Assembly (NCBI RefSeq): GCF_001005305.1
Contig: NZ_LBMH01000004.1
Location: 434,001-498,000 of the forward strand
Direction of reading: 5' to 3'
Length of the DNA stretch: 64,000 bases
DNA from: Kordia zhangzhouensis
GTDB lineage: Bacteria; Bacteroidota; Bacteroidia; Flavobacteriales; Flavobacteriaceae
Shown here: positions 9,437 through 17,414 of the stretch, one piece after another
How the letters are laid out: each line of letters opens with the position of its first letter
Position numbering within the stretch: the stretch's first letter is position 1
Notes under the pieces: model-generated
The model's database searches: none
What the model was told of the DNA's origin: nothing
The model's input: the letters and a program-made list of their open reading frames with translations, nothing else
Program-made: the position numbers and the translations under genes

Positions 9437-9589
9437 ATGAAATCAATAAAAAAACTTGCTTTAAAAAAAGCAACCGTTTCTCAATTAAAAAAGATGCAAG
9501 GTGGAGGCGAAGGATCACAATCAATCACGATGTGTGAAACCATGTATTGTCCAAGCAGGTATGGTTTCTGTCCACCACCACATGAATAA
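9437..9589 (+). CDS. RiPP-type precursor peptide 2 of the array (50 residues)
   Basis: Leader MKSIKKLALKKATVSQLKKM is followed by QGGGEG (double-glycine region, residues 21-26) and a core with three Cys (SITMCETMYCPSRYGFCPPP). The chosen ATG gives a leader aligned with the other members; the same frame opens further upstream but without leader-like sequence. It lies 26 bp after peptide 1. The K-K-A-T-x-S-x-L-K block is nearly the same as in the peptide at 10074 (KKATISNLK). Core residues Thr/Ser preceding Cys would suit lanthionine rings, but no cyclase gene is visible here. Confidence 0.75.
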   Translation: MKSIKKLALKKATVSQLKKMQGGGEGSQSITMCETMYCPSRYGFCPPPHE

Positions 9590-9620
9590 GTACAGTATAA
9601 CCATTTAAAAAACACAAAAC

Positions 9621-9797
9621 ATGAAAAAAAGCAATAACAGAAACCAAAACAACAAGTCTTTACACTTACAAAAAAATGTAGTATCAAGATTAAATCAAAA
9701 AACCATTACTGGAGGAATTGTAGCTTCAAATATATCTGCAAATCTAACGCAATGTTTATCTGATGCTACATATTGCCATGCATGTAAAGAACAGTAA
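9621..9797 (+). CDS. RiPP-type precursor peptide 3 of the array (58 residues)
   Basis: The ATG follows AAAACACAAAAC. The leader contains LHLQKNVVSRLNQKTITGG (GG at residues 31-32), matching the L-x-L-x-K-x-x-x-S-x-L-x(n)-GG pattern of the array. The core is rich in Ser/Thr and ends CLSDATYCHACKEQ with three Cys. The N-terminus has an unusual Asn-rich insertion (SNNRNQNNK) not seen in its neighbours. It lies 31 bp downstream of peptide 2. As for the others, maturation enzymes are not apparent in this locus. Confidence 0.72.
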   Translation: MKKSNNRNQNNKSLHLQKNVVSRLNQKTITGGIVASNISANLTQCLSDATYCHACKEQ

Positions 9798-9888
9798 TAA
9801 ATATTTCATAAAAGTACTCTTTTCTCAAAAAGACTAAACTGCTTTTTAGAAACACACACAATACAAACCCATTAAAACTTTAACAGTT

Positions 9889-10041
9889 ATGAAAACAAAA
9901 TCATTCAACAAATTCAATTTCAAAAAAGTAACCATTACCAATTTAAAAAATAGTAAAGGTGGATTACAAGAACCGCTACGAGCTGGGCAATCAGCAGATA
10001 ATACCACATGCATGAGCATGTCTGCATGTGATACGTATTAA
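9889..10041 (+). CDS. RiPP-type precursor peptide 4 of the array (50 residues)
   Basis: The leader MKTKSFNKFNFKKVTITNLK is followed by NSKGG (GG at residues 24-25) and the core LQEPLRAGQSADNTTCMSMSACDTY with two Cys. The block FKKVTITNLK aligns with FKKATISNLK of the next gene, so these are recent paralogues in the leader with divergent cores. It lies 91 bp after peptide 3, at an ATG preceded by TTTAACAGTT. Conserved leaders with fast-changing cores are the usual pattern of RiPP precursor families; here that is seen directly by comparing the array members. Confidence 0.73.
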   Translation: MKTKSFNKFNFKKVTITNLKNSKGGLQEPLRAGQSADNTTCMSMSACDTY

Positions 10042-10073
10042 TAAAAAAACAATAACATATAAAAAAAGAAACC

Positions 10074-10256
10074 ATGAAAAAAAGGACTTTAAAACAATTG
10101 GTATTCAAAAAGGCGACCATCTCAAATTTAAAAACTGTTAATGGAGGGATGTTGAAAAGTAGTGTTTCAAACTGCTACTGCCATTCTGATCTTTGTGAAA
10201 CTAAAATAACTTGCCCTGATGATAAAATAACAAATCAGCAAGATCAAAAAATATAA
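10074..10256 (+). CDS. RiPP-type precursor peptide 5 of the array (60 residues)
   Basis: The leader MKKRTLKQLVFKKATISNLK is followed by TVNGGM (GG at residues 24-25) and a core with five Cys (SVSNCYCHSDLCETKITC) before a hydrophilic tail. It is the clearest match in the array to the leader consensus. It lies 32 bp after peptide 4 and is followed by a strong hairpin with a T-run at 10282-10312. That terminator probably ends the transcript of peptides 1-5, or attenuates it before the remaining array and the second NRPS. Confidence 0.8.
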   Translation: MKKRTLKQLVFKKATISNLKTVNGGMLKSSVSNCYCHSDLCETKITCPDDKITNQQDQKI

Positions 10257-10281
10257 AAAAACTTAATAGTTACTCATTTTG

Positions 10282-10312
10282 CGTTCTCAGAATTCATTTC
10301 TGAGAACGTTTT
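10282..10312 (+). terminator. Hairpin terminator or attenuator after peptide 5
   Basis: Arms CGTTCTCAGA (10282-10291) and TCTGAGAACG (10299-10308) are perfectly complementary over 10 bp with a 7-base loop and are followed by TTTT. It lies 25 bp after the stop of peptide 5. It separates the five well-formed array members from the three less regular ones, so it may split the locus into two transcripts or reduce read-through into the second NRPS. Confidence 0.7.
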
Positions 10313-10358
10313 CCAATCAATTATTTCTCTTTTTAACTAACCATTAAAATTAACCATT

Positions 10359-10493
10359 ATGAAAAGCAAGTCATGTAAAGTGTTTGCATTTAAAAGTCAA
10401 ACTATTGCAAACTTTCAACCGCAACTTATAGTAAAGGCACGAAGCTGGGAATTTTCATGCTTTACAGGAACCAAACATAATTTTGAAAACTAA
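10359..10493 (+). CDS. Degenerate precursor-like peptide 6 of the array (44 residues)
   Basis: The gene starts ATGAAAAGCAAG after TTAACCATT, like its neighbours. The leader-like start MKSKSCKVFAFKSQTIANFQ follows the array pattern (F-K-x-x-T-I-x-N-F), but no GG is present where one is expected (PQLIVKARSWEF). The core has only one Cys (SWEFSCFTGTKH). It looks like a decayed or diverged array member; whether it is still made cannot be told from sequence. Confidence 0.55.
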   Translation: MKSKSCKVFAFKSQTIANFQPQLIVKARSWEFSCFTGTKHNFEN

Positions 10494-10512
10494 GTAAAAA
10501 TAGAAATCATAA

Positions 10513-10671
10513 AAAAAGTCATTCCATAAATTAATTATTAGAAAAGTAAATATTTCTGGTTTGACTATAAAAATAGGAGGAGTGAGTCATACACATTTTC
10601 CAGAAGCTGGTTTACAAGAATCAACTATTTGTTATAGCCTTGAATGTGAGATGAAAGATAAAGAATCCTAA
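10513..10671 (+). pseudogene. Precursor peptide 7 of the array, start codon lost
   Basis: From 10513 one frame reads KKSFHKLIIRKVNISGLT, then IKIGGVS, then a core ending ESTICYSLECEMKDKES, with a stop at 10669-10671. This is a full leader-GG-core layout (GG about 27 residues from the start of the frame). Where the ATG should be, the DNA reads ATCAT followed by seven A and a G, giving TCA TAA AAA AAG in this frame. A small deletion around an original ATG-plus-A-run would explain it. No in-frame ATG exists before the GG; a TTG or ATT start inside the leader would remove most of it. I therefore call it a pseudogene, with a sequencing error in the A-run as the alternative. Confidence 0.6.
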
Positions 10672-10744
10672 ACCCATTCCTTTTTTAAACCTTTTTTTAG
10701 AAGCGTTTTCTACTACAATACAACATATACGTTACTAAATACTT

Positions 10745-10897
10745 ATGAAAAATAATATAGCAACAAATATACATCTCAGTAAAACTACTGTTGCTGATCT
10801 TACTCAATTACAAGGGAATACCATTAGAAGTTGGAGTTCAATAGCGTTAAAAGCTATGAAACAACAAATACTTCAGCAAGCAGAAAAGATGCAGTAA
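10745..10897 (+). CDS. Precursor-like peptide 8 of the array (50 residues), next to NRPS 2
   Basis: The ATG follows TACTAAATACTT. The leader-like part MKNNIATNIHLSKTTVADLT aligns with the array consensus (L-S-K-T-T-V-x-D-L), but the GG position reads QGNT and the remainder (IRSWSSIALKAMKQQILQQA) has no Cys. It is 50 residues long, like peptides 2 and 4. It ends 62 bp before the ATG of the second NRPS gene. It may be a decayed precursor, or a leader ORF whose translation affects the NRPS message; the sequence alone does not decide. Confidence 0.45.
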   Translation: MKNNIATNIHLSKTTVADLTQLQGNTIRSWSSIALKAMKQQILQQAEKMQ

Positions 10898-10959
10898 TTT
10901 CTGAGGAATGTTCAACTGAATTAGACTCAATTCTTAGAGTCTTTAAACACAAAAGCATT

Positions 10960-13900
10960 ATGAAACTAACACTTCCACAACAGGATATCTATTTTGAACA
11001 ATTAGTATATCCTAACGAACCTATATATAATATTGGTGCAGATATTCGTATTGACGGACAGGTAAATTACGATATTCTCAATCAAGCATACATTGCACTA
11101 ATTAACCAACATGATGCCTACAGAAGTATTCTAAAAGGAGATCTATTATCCACAGCAATAGAAATTCTTCCTTCATATAATACGGCTTTAGAATATGTAG
11201 ATTTTTCTTCGGATCCACAACCAGAGAAAGCTGCTGCAAATTTCATGCAAGCCGATTTTAAAGAAGCATTTGATATTACTTCTGAAAAAGTTTTGTTCAA
11301 ATTTGTTTTAATCAAAGTAACCGAAACTTCGTATCATTTATATTCCAAATATCATCATATCATTACAGATGGTTGGGGAACCTCGGTAATGTTTCAACGT
11401 TTGGTAAAAAATTATAACGAACTGATAGAATTTGGAAAAATTACTTCTGACTACCCATTTACCTATGAAGAATTTGTAAAAGATGACGAAGCATACCAAA
11501 CATCAGAAGCGTTTGAAAACGATAAAGCATATTGGACAGATAAATTTAAAAGCTTGCCCAATACGCTTTTCCAAAGAAAAAATCCGAAAGCTCGAACAAA
11601 CAAGAGCAATCGAAAAACCTTAGTGCTTACACGTTCTTTTTACAATACTTTAAACGAAGTATCCAAAACATGTAAAGCCACCACATTACATACTATTTTA
11701 GCAGCATTGAATGTATACTTTGCACGAAAACATCAAAACAATGATATCGTAATTGGGTTACCTGTACTAAATAGATCATCGGCAAAATTCAAGAAAACGG
11801 TAGGATTGTTCATGGGAATTTCAGCATTACGTATGCAAGTAAACTTTGAAGATTCTTTTGAAACTCTAGTACAACAAATTCGTCAGCAATTACGCCAAGA
11901 TTATCGATATCAACGTTTTCCTTTAGGTAAACTGGTACAAGAATTAGAACTATTTCATGAAAAAGAAGGTTTGTTCAACATTACCCTTTCGTATGAAAAG
12001 CAAAATTATGCAGACCATTTTGCAAATACGCATACGGAAGTAATCCCAATGACGCATGGAGCAGAACGTGTTGCCTTGGCTCTATATATCAGAGAATTTG
12101 ACGAAACTGAAGATGTCCGAATAGATTTTGATTACAACACAAACTATTTTTCTGAAGAAGAAATTACGCAAGTAGTACATCACATAGAAACACTACTTAC
12201 AAGCATAGTTGCCAATCCAACAAAAAAGTTAACAGCATACACGTATCTTTCAAAAGAAGAAAAAGAAACTTTAGCAGCGTTTAATGATACCAAAATTGCT
12301 TTACCAAAAAGTAAAACATTTTTAGATGTATTTGCAGACAATTCGGAAGATTATACCAATAAAATAGCTGTTAAAGATGGCGAGAAGACTTATACATACG
12401 ATGCCTTAGAAATTACATCCAATGCAATTGCACAAGCACTGCAAAAACAGCAAATAGCGATAGACAATACTCCAATCGCAATCATGATGGATCGTTCCGC
12501 AGATATGGTAGCTGTATTACTAGGAGTTATGAAAGCAGGAAGTGCTTACATTCCATTAGATCCTTCTTTTCCAAAAGAACGATTAGAATATATTATAGAG
12601 CATAGCGGAGTGCATGGAATTATTGGAGATGTAAAATATAAAGGAGTATTAAATTCAAGAGCAACGTTTATAGATGCAAAAGAAGTATTGACAGCAAAAA
12701 ATACTGGCGAAGTACTTCAAGAAGTTACACCAGAAGATAGCGCATATATTATTTACACATCAGGATCAACAGGAAATCCTAAAGGTGTTGAAATAGGGCA
12801 CAAATCATTATTCAATTTCTTGTCGAGTATGATTGACCGTCCAGAAATCAAACAAACAGATACATTATTTTCGGTAACAACGATTTCATTTGACATTTCT
12901 ATTCTGGAATTGTTTGCACCATTAATGGCAGGAGCAACCTTATATGTGGCAAATAACGAAACACTAAGCAATCCAACAGAAATTGCTAAGGCAATACAGG
13001 AAGTGCAGCCTACAATACTACAAGCAACTCCAAGCTTTTATCAAATGTTGTTCAATGATGGTTGGACAGGAGATAAAAGGTTAAAAATTTTATGTGGAGG
13101 CGATGTGTTAGGAACCGCTTTAGCCGAAAAGTTATTACACACGTGCGATAGTTTGTGGAATATGTATGGGCCAACAGAAACAACTATTTGGTCTAGTGTT
13201 AAACACATTCAAAATCCAGCAGAAGCTACCAATATAGGAACACCAATATACAATACAGAATTCTTTATTCTTGATGAAGCAATGCAAATGCAACCTATAG
13301 GAGCGGCAGGAGCCATTTATATAGGTGGCGATGGATTGGCAAAAGGATATTATAAAAATGAAGAGTTAACTGCAGAACGTTTTATAAAAAATCCATTCAA
13401 TCCAAACACACGATTATACAACACAGGAGATCTTGGAAAGTGGACAAAAGAAGGTGAAATAGAGTTCCTAGGACGAAATGATTTTCAAGTAAAAATTCGT
13501 GGTTTCCGCATTGAATTGGGTGATATAGAAACTAAACTGAATGCTATCAGTGGAATAAAAGATGCAGTAGTTGTTAAAAAGAGCATCCAGGAAGAAGCAA
13601 TGTTAGTTGGTTATGTAATGATGGACGCTTCCGCAGAATTTGACGCAAAAACAATTACAAATGCATTGCGCAATCAGCTTCCTGCATACATGATTCCTAA
13701 TGCAATTGTTCCTGTAGACGATTTTCCACTGACACCTAATAAAAAAGTGAATCGTAAAGCTTTGGCTGAAAAATCATTGGAAGTAGCAAGCTCTTTACAA
13801 AGTGATAACAAAGCTATGACAGCAACTGAAGAGAAAATTTATCAATTTTTTAAACAAATACTAAAAATAAATGATGACTTCAGTATTGATAGTAGCTTCT

Positions 13901-15396
13901 TCATGTTAGGTGGACATTCGCTTAATGCAGTTCGATTGATTGGACTCATAGAAAATGAATTTGGTTGCCGTTTAACGCTAAGAGATATGTTTGATCGTCC
14001 AGATGTTCGTTCAATAGCACATCAACTAGATAGTAAAGAATGTGATGAACGACAGATGATTGTTCCGGTAGAAACACAAGAATTTTATCCGGTTACATTT
14101 CCACAATACGCTATCTGGTTAGCATCACTGCAAGCAGAAAAGTCTATAGCTTACAACATGTTTTCAGCATATGAAGTACAAGGGAAAATTGACAAACATA
14201 TCATGGAAACAGCTTTTAAAGGGTTGGTAAAGAAGTTTGAAATATTACGAACCAACTTTGTGGAACATGACGGACATGCATATCAAAAAGTAAAAGCGTT
14301 TGAAAATGTTCAGTTTAAAGTTGATGAAGTACAAACAACATTAACAAACTATGAAGAAACTCTTAAAAAATATACAAACAAAGAATTTGATTTAGCAAAC
14401 GATTTACTAATCAAAATAGCCATTTTCAATATTGAAGGTCAGGCAGATAGATTGGTTTTTTCAACACATCATGTCATTATGGACGGCTGGTCTTTAGAAT
14501 TAATGATTCAAGAAACAACAAATCGTTATCGTACCATTTTGGCAGGGGAAACATACCAAGAAGAAACGTTAAGTTTCCAGTTTAAAGACTTTGTTGTGTG
14601 GCAAAACCAAAAAGAGCAAGACAATTTAGCAATCAATAAAAAATTCTGGAGCGAATATATAAGTGATTATCAATGGAAACAATTAGTTCCATACGATACA
14701 GAATATGCAGAAGCGCACTACAAAGGGGAATTTTACCACTTTCGGTGGGATCGAGAGTTCATGGATGCATTAAATACACTAGCTGTTCAAAACAAAGTGA
14801 CTTTACATACCTTGCTTATGGGAACGTACAATACGTTGCTCTATAAAATGTATGGACAAGATGATTTGTGTGTGGGAACCATCAATTCAGGAAGGACATT
14901 CTCAGAGTTAAACAAACATTTGGGGATGTTTGTAAAAACACTTCCGCTACGCACACACATTCAACCAGAAACATCGTATGCAAGTTTCTTACAGCAAATG
15001 CATGAAAACTTAATGAATGTAGATTCACATCAAGACGTACCTGAAGAAGTATTAAATACACTGCGCTTTGAGGCTATTATGGTGTTGCAAAATCAAACAT
15101 TCAACTACAAAGAAATCAACATAACAGAAGATTTAAAATTAGTATCTAAACCTGCTATTGCAGAATTTAACAGGTTGCCAATGCTTATTGATTTCTCTGT
15201 TGATACTGAAGCAATTCAAGGATGTGTACTCTATGACACCAGTAAATATCATAGAGAAACCATCGAGATTTTAATGCTAAAATTTGAAAAACTATTACAA
15301 CAAATTCTAACAAATGTGCACGCTTCAATTCATGAATACGACATCAGTCTCGAATTCGAACAACAAGAAGTAGTAGACATTGACTTTAATTTTTAA
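10960..15396 (+). CDS. Non-ribosomal peptide synthetase, one module plus terminal condensation domain (C-A-T-C)
   Basis: The first in-frame ATG is at 10960 (MKLTLPQQDIYF), exactly where a C domain normally begins; the frame is open back to a TTG at 10831, which I reject. The protein has 1478 residues. Domains: C (HHIITDG at about 132-138), A (SGSTGNPKG about 600, NMYGPTETT, YNTGDLGKW, GFRIELGDIE), carrier (LGGHSLNA, Ser 987), and a second C (HHVIMDG about 1169). Hand alignment to GrsA gives a code of about DILQLGMIWK, one residue from the known glycine code DILQLGLIWK, so glycine is the predicted substrate. The terminal C domain has an intact motif and there is no thioesterase domain, so it either passes the chain to another protein or releases it onto a free nucleophile. 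It shares the locus with the partial NRPS at base 2. Confidence 0.93.
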   Translation: MKLTLPQQDIYFEQLVYPNEPIYNIGADIRIDGQVNYDILNQAYIALINQHDAYRSILKGDLLSTAIEILPSYNTALEYVDFSSDPQPEKAAANFMQADFKEAFDITSEKVLFKFVLIKVTETSYHLYSKYHHIITDGWGTSVMFQRLVKNYNELIEFGKITSDYPFTYEEFVKDDEAYQTSEAFENDKAYWTDKFKSLPNTLFQRKNPKARTNKSNRKTLVLTRSFYNTLNEVSKTCKATTLHTILAALNVYFARKHQNNDIVIGLPVLNRSSAKFKKTVGLFMGISALRMQVNFEDSFETLVQQIRQQLRQDYRYQRFPLGKLVQELELFHEKEGLFNITLSYEKQNYADHFANTHTEVIPMTHGAERVALALYIREFDETEDVRIDFDYNTNYFSEEEITQVVHHIETLLTSIVANPTKKLTAYTYLSKEEKETLAAFNDTKIALPKSKTFLDVFADNSEDYTNKIAVKDGEKTYTYDALEITSNAIAQALQKQQIAIDNTPIAIMMDRSADMVAVLLGVMKAGSAYIPLDPSFPKERLEYIIEHSGVHGIIGDVKYKGVLNSRATFIDAKEVLTAKNTGEVLQEVTPEDSAYIIYTSGSTGNPKGVEIGHKSLFNFLSSMIDRPEIKQTDTLFSVTTISFDISILELFAPLMAGATLYVANNETLSNPTEIAKAIQEVQPTILQATPSFYQMLFNDGWTGDKRLKILCGGDVLGTALAEKLLHTCDSLWNMYGPTETTIWSSVKHIQNPAEATNIGTPIYNTEFFILDEAMQMQPIGAAGAIYIGGDGLAKGYYKNEELTAERFIKNPFNPNTRLYNTGDLGKWTKEGEIEFLGRNDFQVKIRGFRIELGDIETKLNAISGIKDAVVVKKSIQEEAMLVGYVMMDASAEFDAKTITNALRNQLPAYMIPNAIVPVDDFPLTPNKKVNRKALAEKSLEVASSLQSDNKAMTATEEKIYQFFKQILKINDDFSIDSSFFMLGGHSLNAVRLIGLIENEFGCRLTLRDMFDRPDVRSIAHQLDSKECDERQMIVPVETQEFYPVTFPQYAIWLASLQAEKSIAYNMFSAYEVQGKIDKHIMETAFKGLVKKFEILRTNFVEHDGHAYQKVKAFENVQFKVDEVQTTLTNYEETLKKYTNKEFDLANDLLIKIAIFNIEGQADRLVFSTHHVIMDGWSLELMIQETTNRYRTILAGETYQEETLSFQFKDFVVWQNQKEQDNLAINKKFWSEYISDYQWKQLVPYDTEYAEAHYKGEFYHFRWDREFMDALNTLAVQNKVTLHTLLMGTYNTLLYKMYGQDDLCVGTINSGRTFSELNKHLGMFVKTLPLRTHIQPETSYASFLQQMHENLMNVDSHQDVPEEVLNTLRFEAIMVLQNQTFNYKEINITEDLKLVSKPAIAEFNRLPMLIDFSVDTEAIQGCVLYDTSKYHRETIEILMLKFEKLLQQILTNVHASIHEYDISLEFEQQEVVDIDFNF

Positions 15397-15426
15397 CAAA
15401 CAACTCATCTGAAATAATAAAAAATC

Positions 15427-17379
15427 ATGAATACTAAAAAAACAATCATCAGTATACTTTGTGCTTTTGTAATGACTACATTCTTTACGCTTACGCATGC
15501 ACAAGACGTAACATTTGAAACCACAGACTCTTTCTATGAAGGTGTGAAGTCATTAGAAAAGGAAGATATAACTTGGGCAGTATTAACCATTCCTGAAAAT
15601 TGGGATGCTCCTAAAAAACGAAAAATTCAACTTGCGGTATCAATCTTGAAAAATAAATCAGGAAAAAAAGAAGCAGACGCTGTTGTATTTATTCAAGGAG
15701 GACCAGGCGATAAAAGTGTAGAAAATTTGTGGTCATGGTTAGATCATCCTTTGCGAGAAACAAATGATATCGTGCTTTTTGATTTACGTGGAACAGGATT
15801 ATCTAAACCTAGATTATGTAAAAACCTGGGAGAAGAATTCTTTCAAATTCTCTCAAAAGATCAATCACCTGCAGAAGATGAACAACAAAAAATAGCAGCA
15901 GTATTAGAATGCAAAGAAGATCTTATCAATCGAGGAATTGATATTGAAGCCTATAATAGCACCTCTATTGCCAAGGATATTCATGCGTTAAAACAATCAT
16001 TACCTTACCAAAAGTGGAATGTATATGGCGTTTCTTATGGTACATACATGTCACAAGTATATGCAAGTATGTTTCCTGAAGATATCAATTCATTGATTCT
16101 AGACTCTTCAATATCAGATATCAAAACTTATTATGCAGAAAATACAAGCAATTACATGCAAAGCTTATCCAAAGTATTCAGCGCATGCGAAAATGATGAA
16201 GCTTGTAACAAAGCATACCCAGATATTGAAAAAACGTATTATGAAGTTATCGCTGATTTAGAAAAACAACCTTTAACAGTACCGGTTTCTAAAGAAATAT
16301 TGGCAAGCGGACAATTTACTTTTAATGCAGAAGATTTTAAGATTGCCATTCAACAAGCGTTATACAACAAAAAATTTGTAGAAGTATTGCCATTATTAAT
16401 CTATGAGTTTAAAAACAGAAATGAAACAGTATTAGGAAACTTAATACCATCATTCTCAAGTATGTTGTCTATGGATTATGGAATGTACTACTGTGTAAGT
16501 TGTACGGAAACATTACCCAACAATAGTTTAGACGCTTACAAAAAAGATGTGGCAAAGTATGGCAAACTAGCAAATGGATTGGCTTTTTACAAATCAGATT
16601 TCTCAGTATGTGACAAATGGAATACGGGAAAAGTTGACTCATTATATAGTTCACATGACCTTTCAAACTTAAAAGAAGCAGCCTATCCAGTATTGGTTTT
16701 TGCAGGGGCATATGATCCAATTACACCAGCATCCAATGGAAAAGCAACGGTAAGTAAGTTTGCCAATGGATATGAAGTAAAAGCTAATGCATATGGACAC
16801 GTACCGAGTTTATCAAACATAGGAGATCAAGTTGTTGCAAACTTTATCAAAGATCCTTCAAAAGCACCAAAAGCTGATATGTTTGAAAGTGATGCAAGTT
16901 TAACTATGGTACAAGGGATCACTTCAAACAAAGGTGTTGCCAACATGGGAACTATGTTTAGCCAATGGGATCCAATGTTATGGCTTCCGCTAGCATTGGC
17001 AGTTGGACTCATGATCTCTTTCATCATAGCACATAGCATACGATTGATGAAGCAACGTCAAATGAAACTATCAGACAAAGTGATTCGTATTTTGAATGTC
17101 ATTACTTCTACTTTAGGAATCATAACATTTGGCGGATTATTATATGCCATTATGGACATGTCGGGAAGCAACTCATTTGCTCTTGCTTTTGGACTACCTG
17201 AACGATATGACTTTTTATTTACCATTATGTTGGTTTTTGTAGTCATACTAGCCATTTCAACATTGTACTTTTTTATCAGTATGAAAAAACTAAAAGATAG
17301 AAGCATCCTATTTTCTGTTCTTTTCTCAAATATGCTGATAGCAACTTATTTCTTTTACTGGGGAATGATTTCTCTTTAA
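15427..17379 (+). CDS. Secreted/membrane-anchored alpha/beta hydrolase (peptidase S33 / TAP-like)
   Basis: This 650-residue protein has a signal peptide (ending THAQ, about residue 26), a hydrolase domain, and four predicted C-terminal membrane segments from about residue 515. The hydrolase shows FIQGGPGDKS (oxyanion region), FDLRGTGLSKP, the nucleophile elbow GVSYGTYM, an acid in FAGAYDPITP and the His in YGHVPSL. That is the pattern of tripeptidyl/prolyl aminopeptidase-like S33 enzymes. The combination with a C-terminal membrane bundle would hold the catalytic domain on the periplasmic face. It lies 30 bp after the second NRPS and 35 bp before an ATP-grasp-like gene, so it may trim or hydrolyse the peptide product after export. 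The substrate is unknown. Confidence 0.85.
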   Translation: MNTKKTIISILCAFVMTTFFTLTHAQDVTFETTDSFYEGVKSLEKEDITWAVLTIPENWDAPKKRKIQLAVSILKNKSGKKEADAVVFIQGGPGDKSVENLWSWLDHPLRETNDIVLFDLRGTGLSKPRLCKNLGEEFFQILSKDQSPAEDEQQKIAAVLECKEDLINRGIDIEAYNSTSIAKDIHALKQSLPYQKWNVYGVSYGTYMSQVYASMFPEDINSLILDSSISDIKTYYAENTSNYMQSLSKVFSACENDEACNKAYPDIEKTYYEVIADLEKQPLTVPVSKEILASGQFTFNAEDFKIAIQQALYNKKFVEVLPLLIYEFKNRNETVLGNLIPSFSSMLSMDYGMYYCVSCTETLPNNSLDAYKKDVAKYGKLANGLAFYKSDFSVCDKWNTGKVDSLYSSHDLSNLKEAAYPVLVFAGAYDPITPASNGKATVSKFANGYEVKANAYGHVPSLSNIGDQVVANFIKDPSKAPKADMFESDASLTMVQGITSNKGVANMGTMFSQWDPMLWLPLALAVGLMISFIIAHSIRLMKQRQMKLSDKVIRILNVITSTLGIITFGGLLYAIMDMSGSNSFALAFGLPERYDFLFTIMLVFVVILAISTLYFFISMKKLKDRSILFSVLFSNMLIATYFFYWGMISL

Positions 17380-17414
17380 AAAACGTATGTAAACATTAAC
17401 AACAGCCAAATGCC

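Noticed and set aside
10831-10959. N-terminal extension of the second NRPS from 10831
   Set aside because: The codon at 10831 is TTG, the added 43 residues match nothing in a C domain, and the extension would overlap the leader-like ORF at 10745. The ATG at 10960 opens exactly at the domain start.
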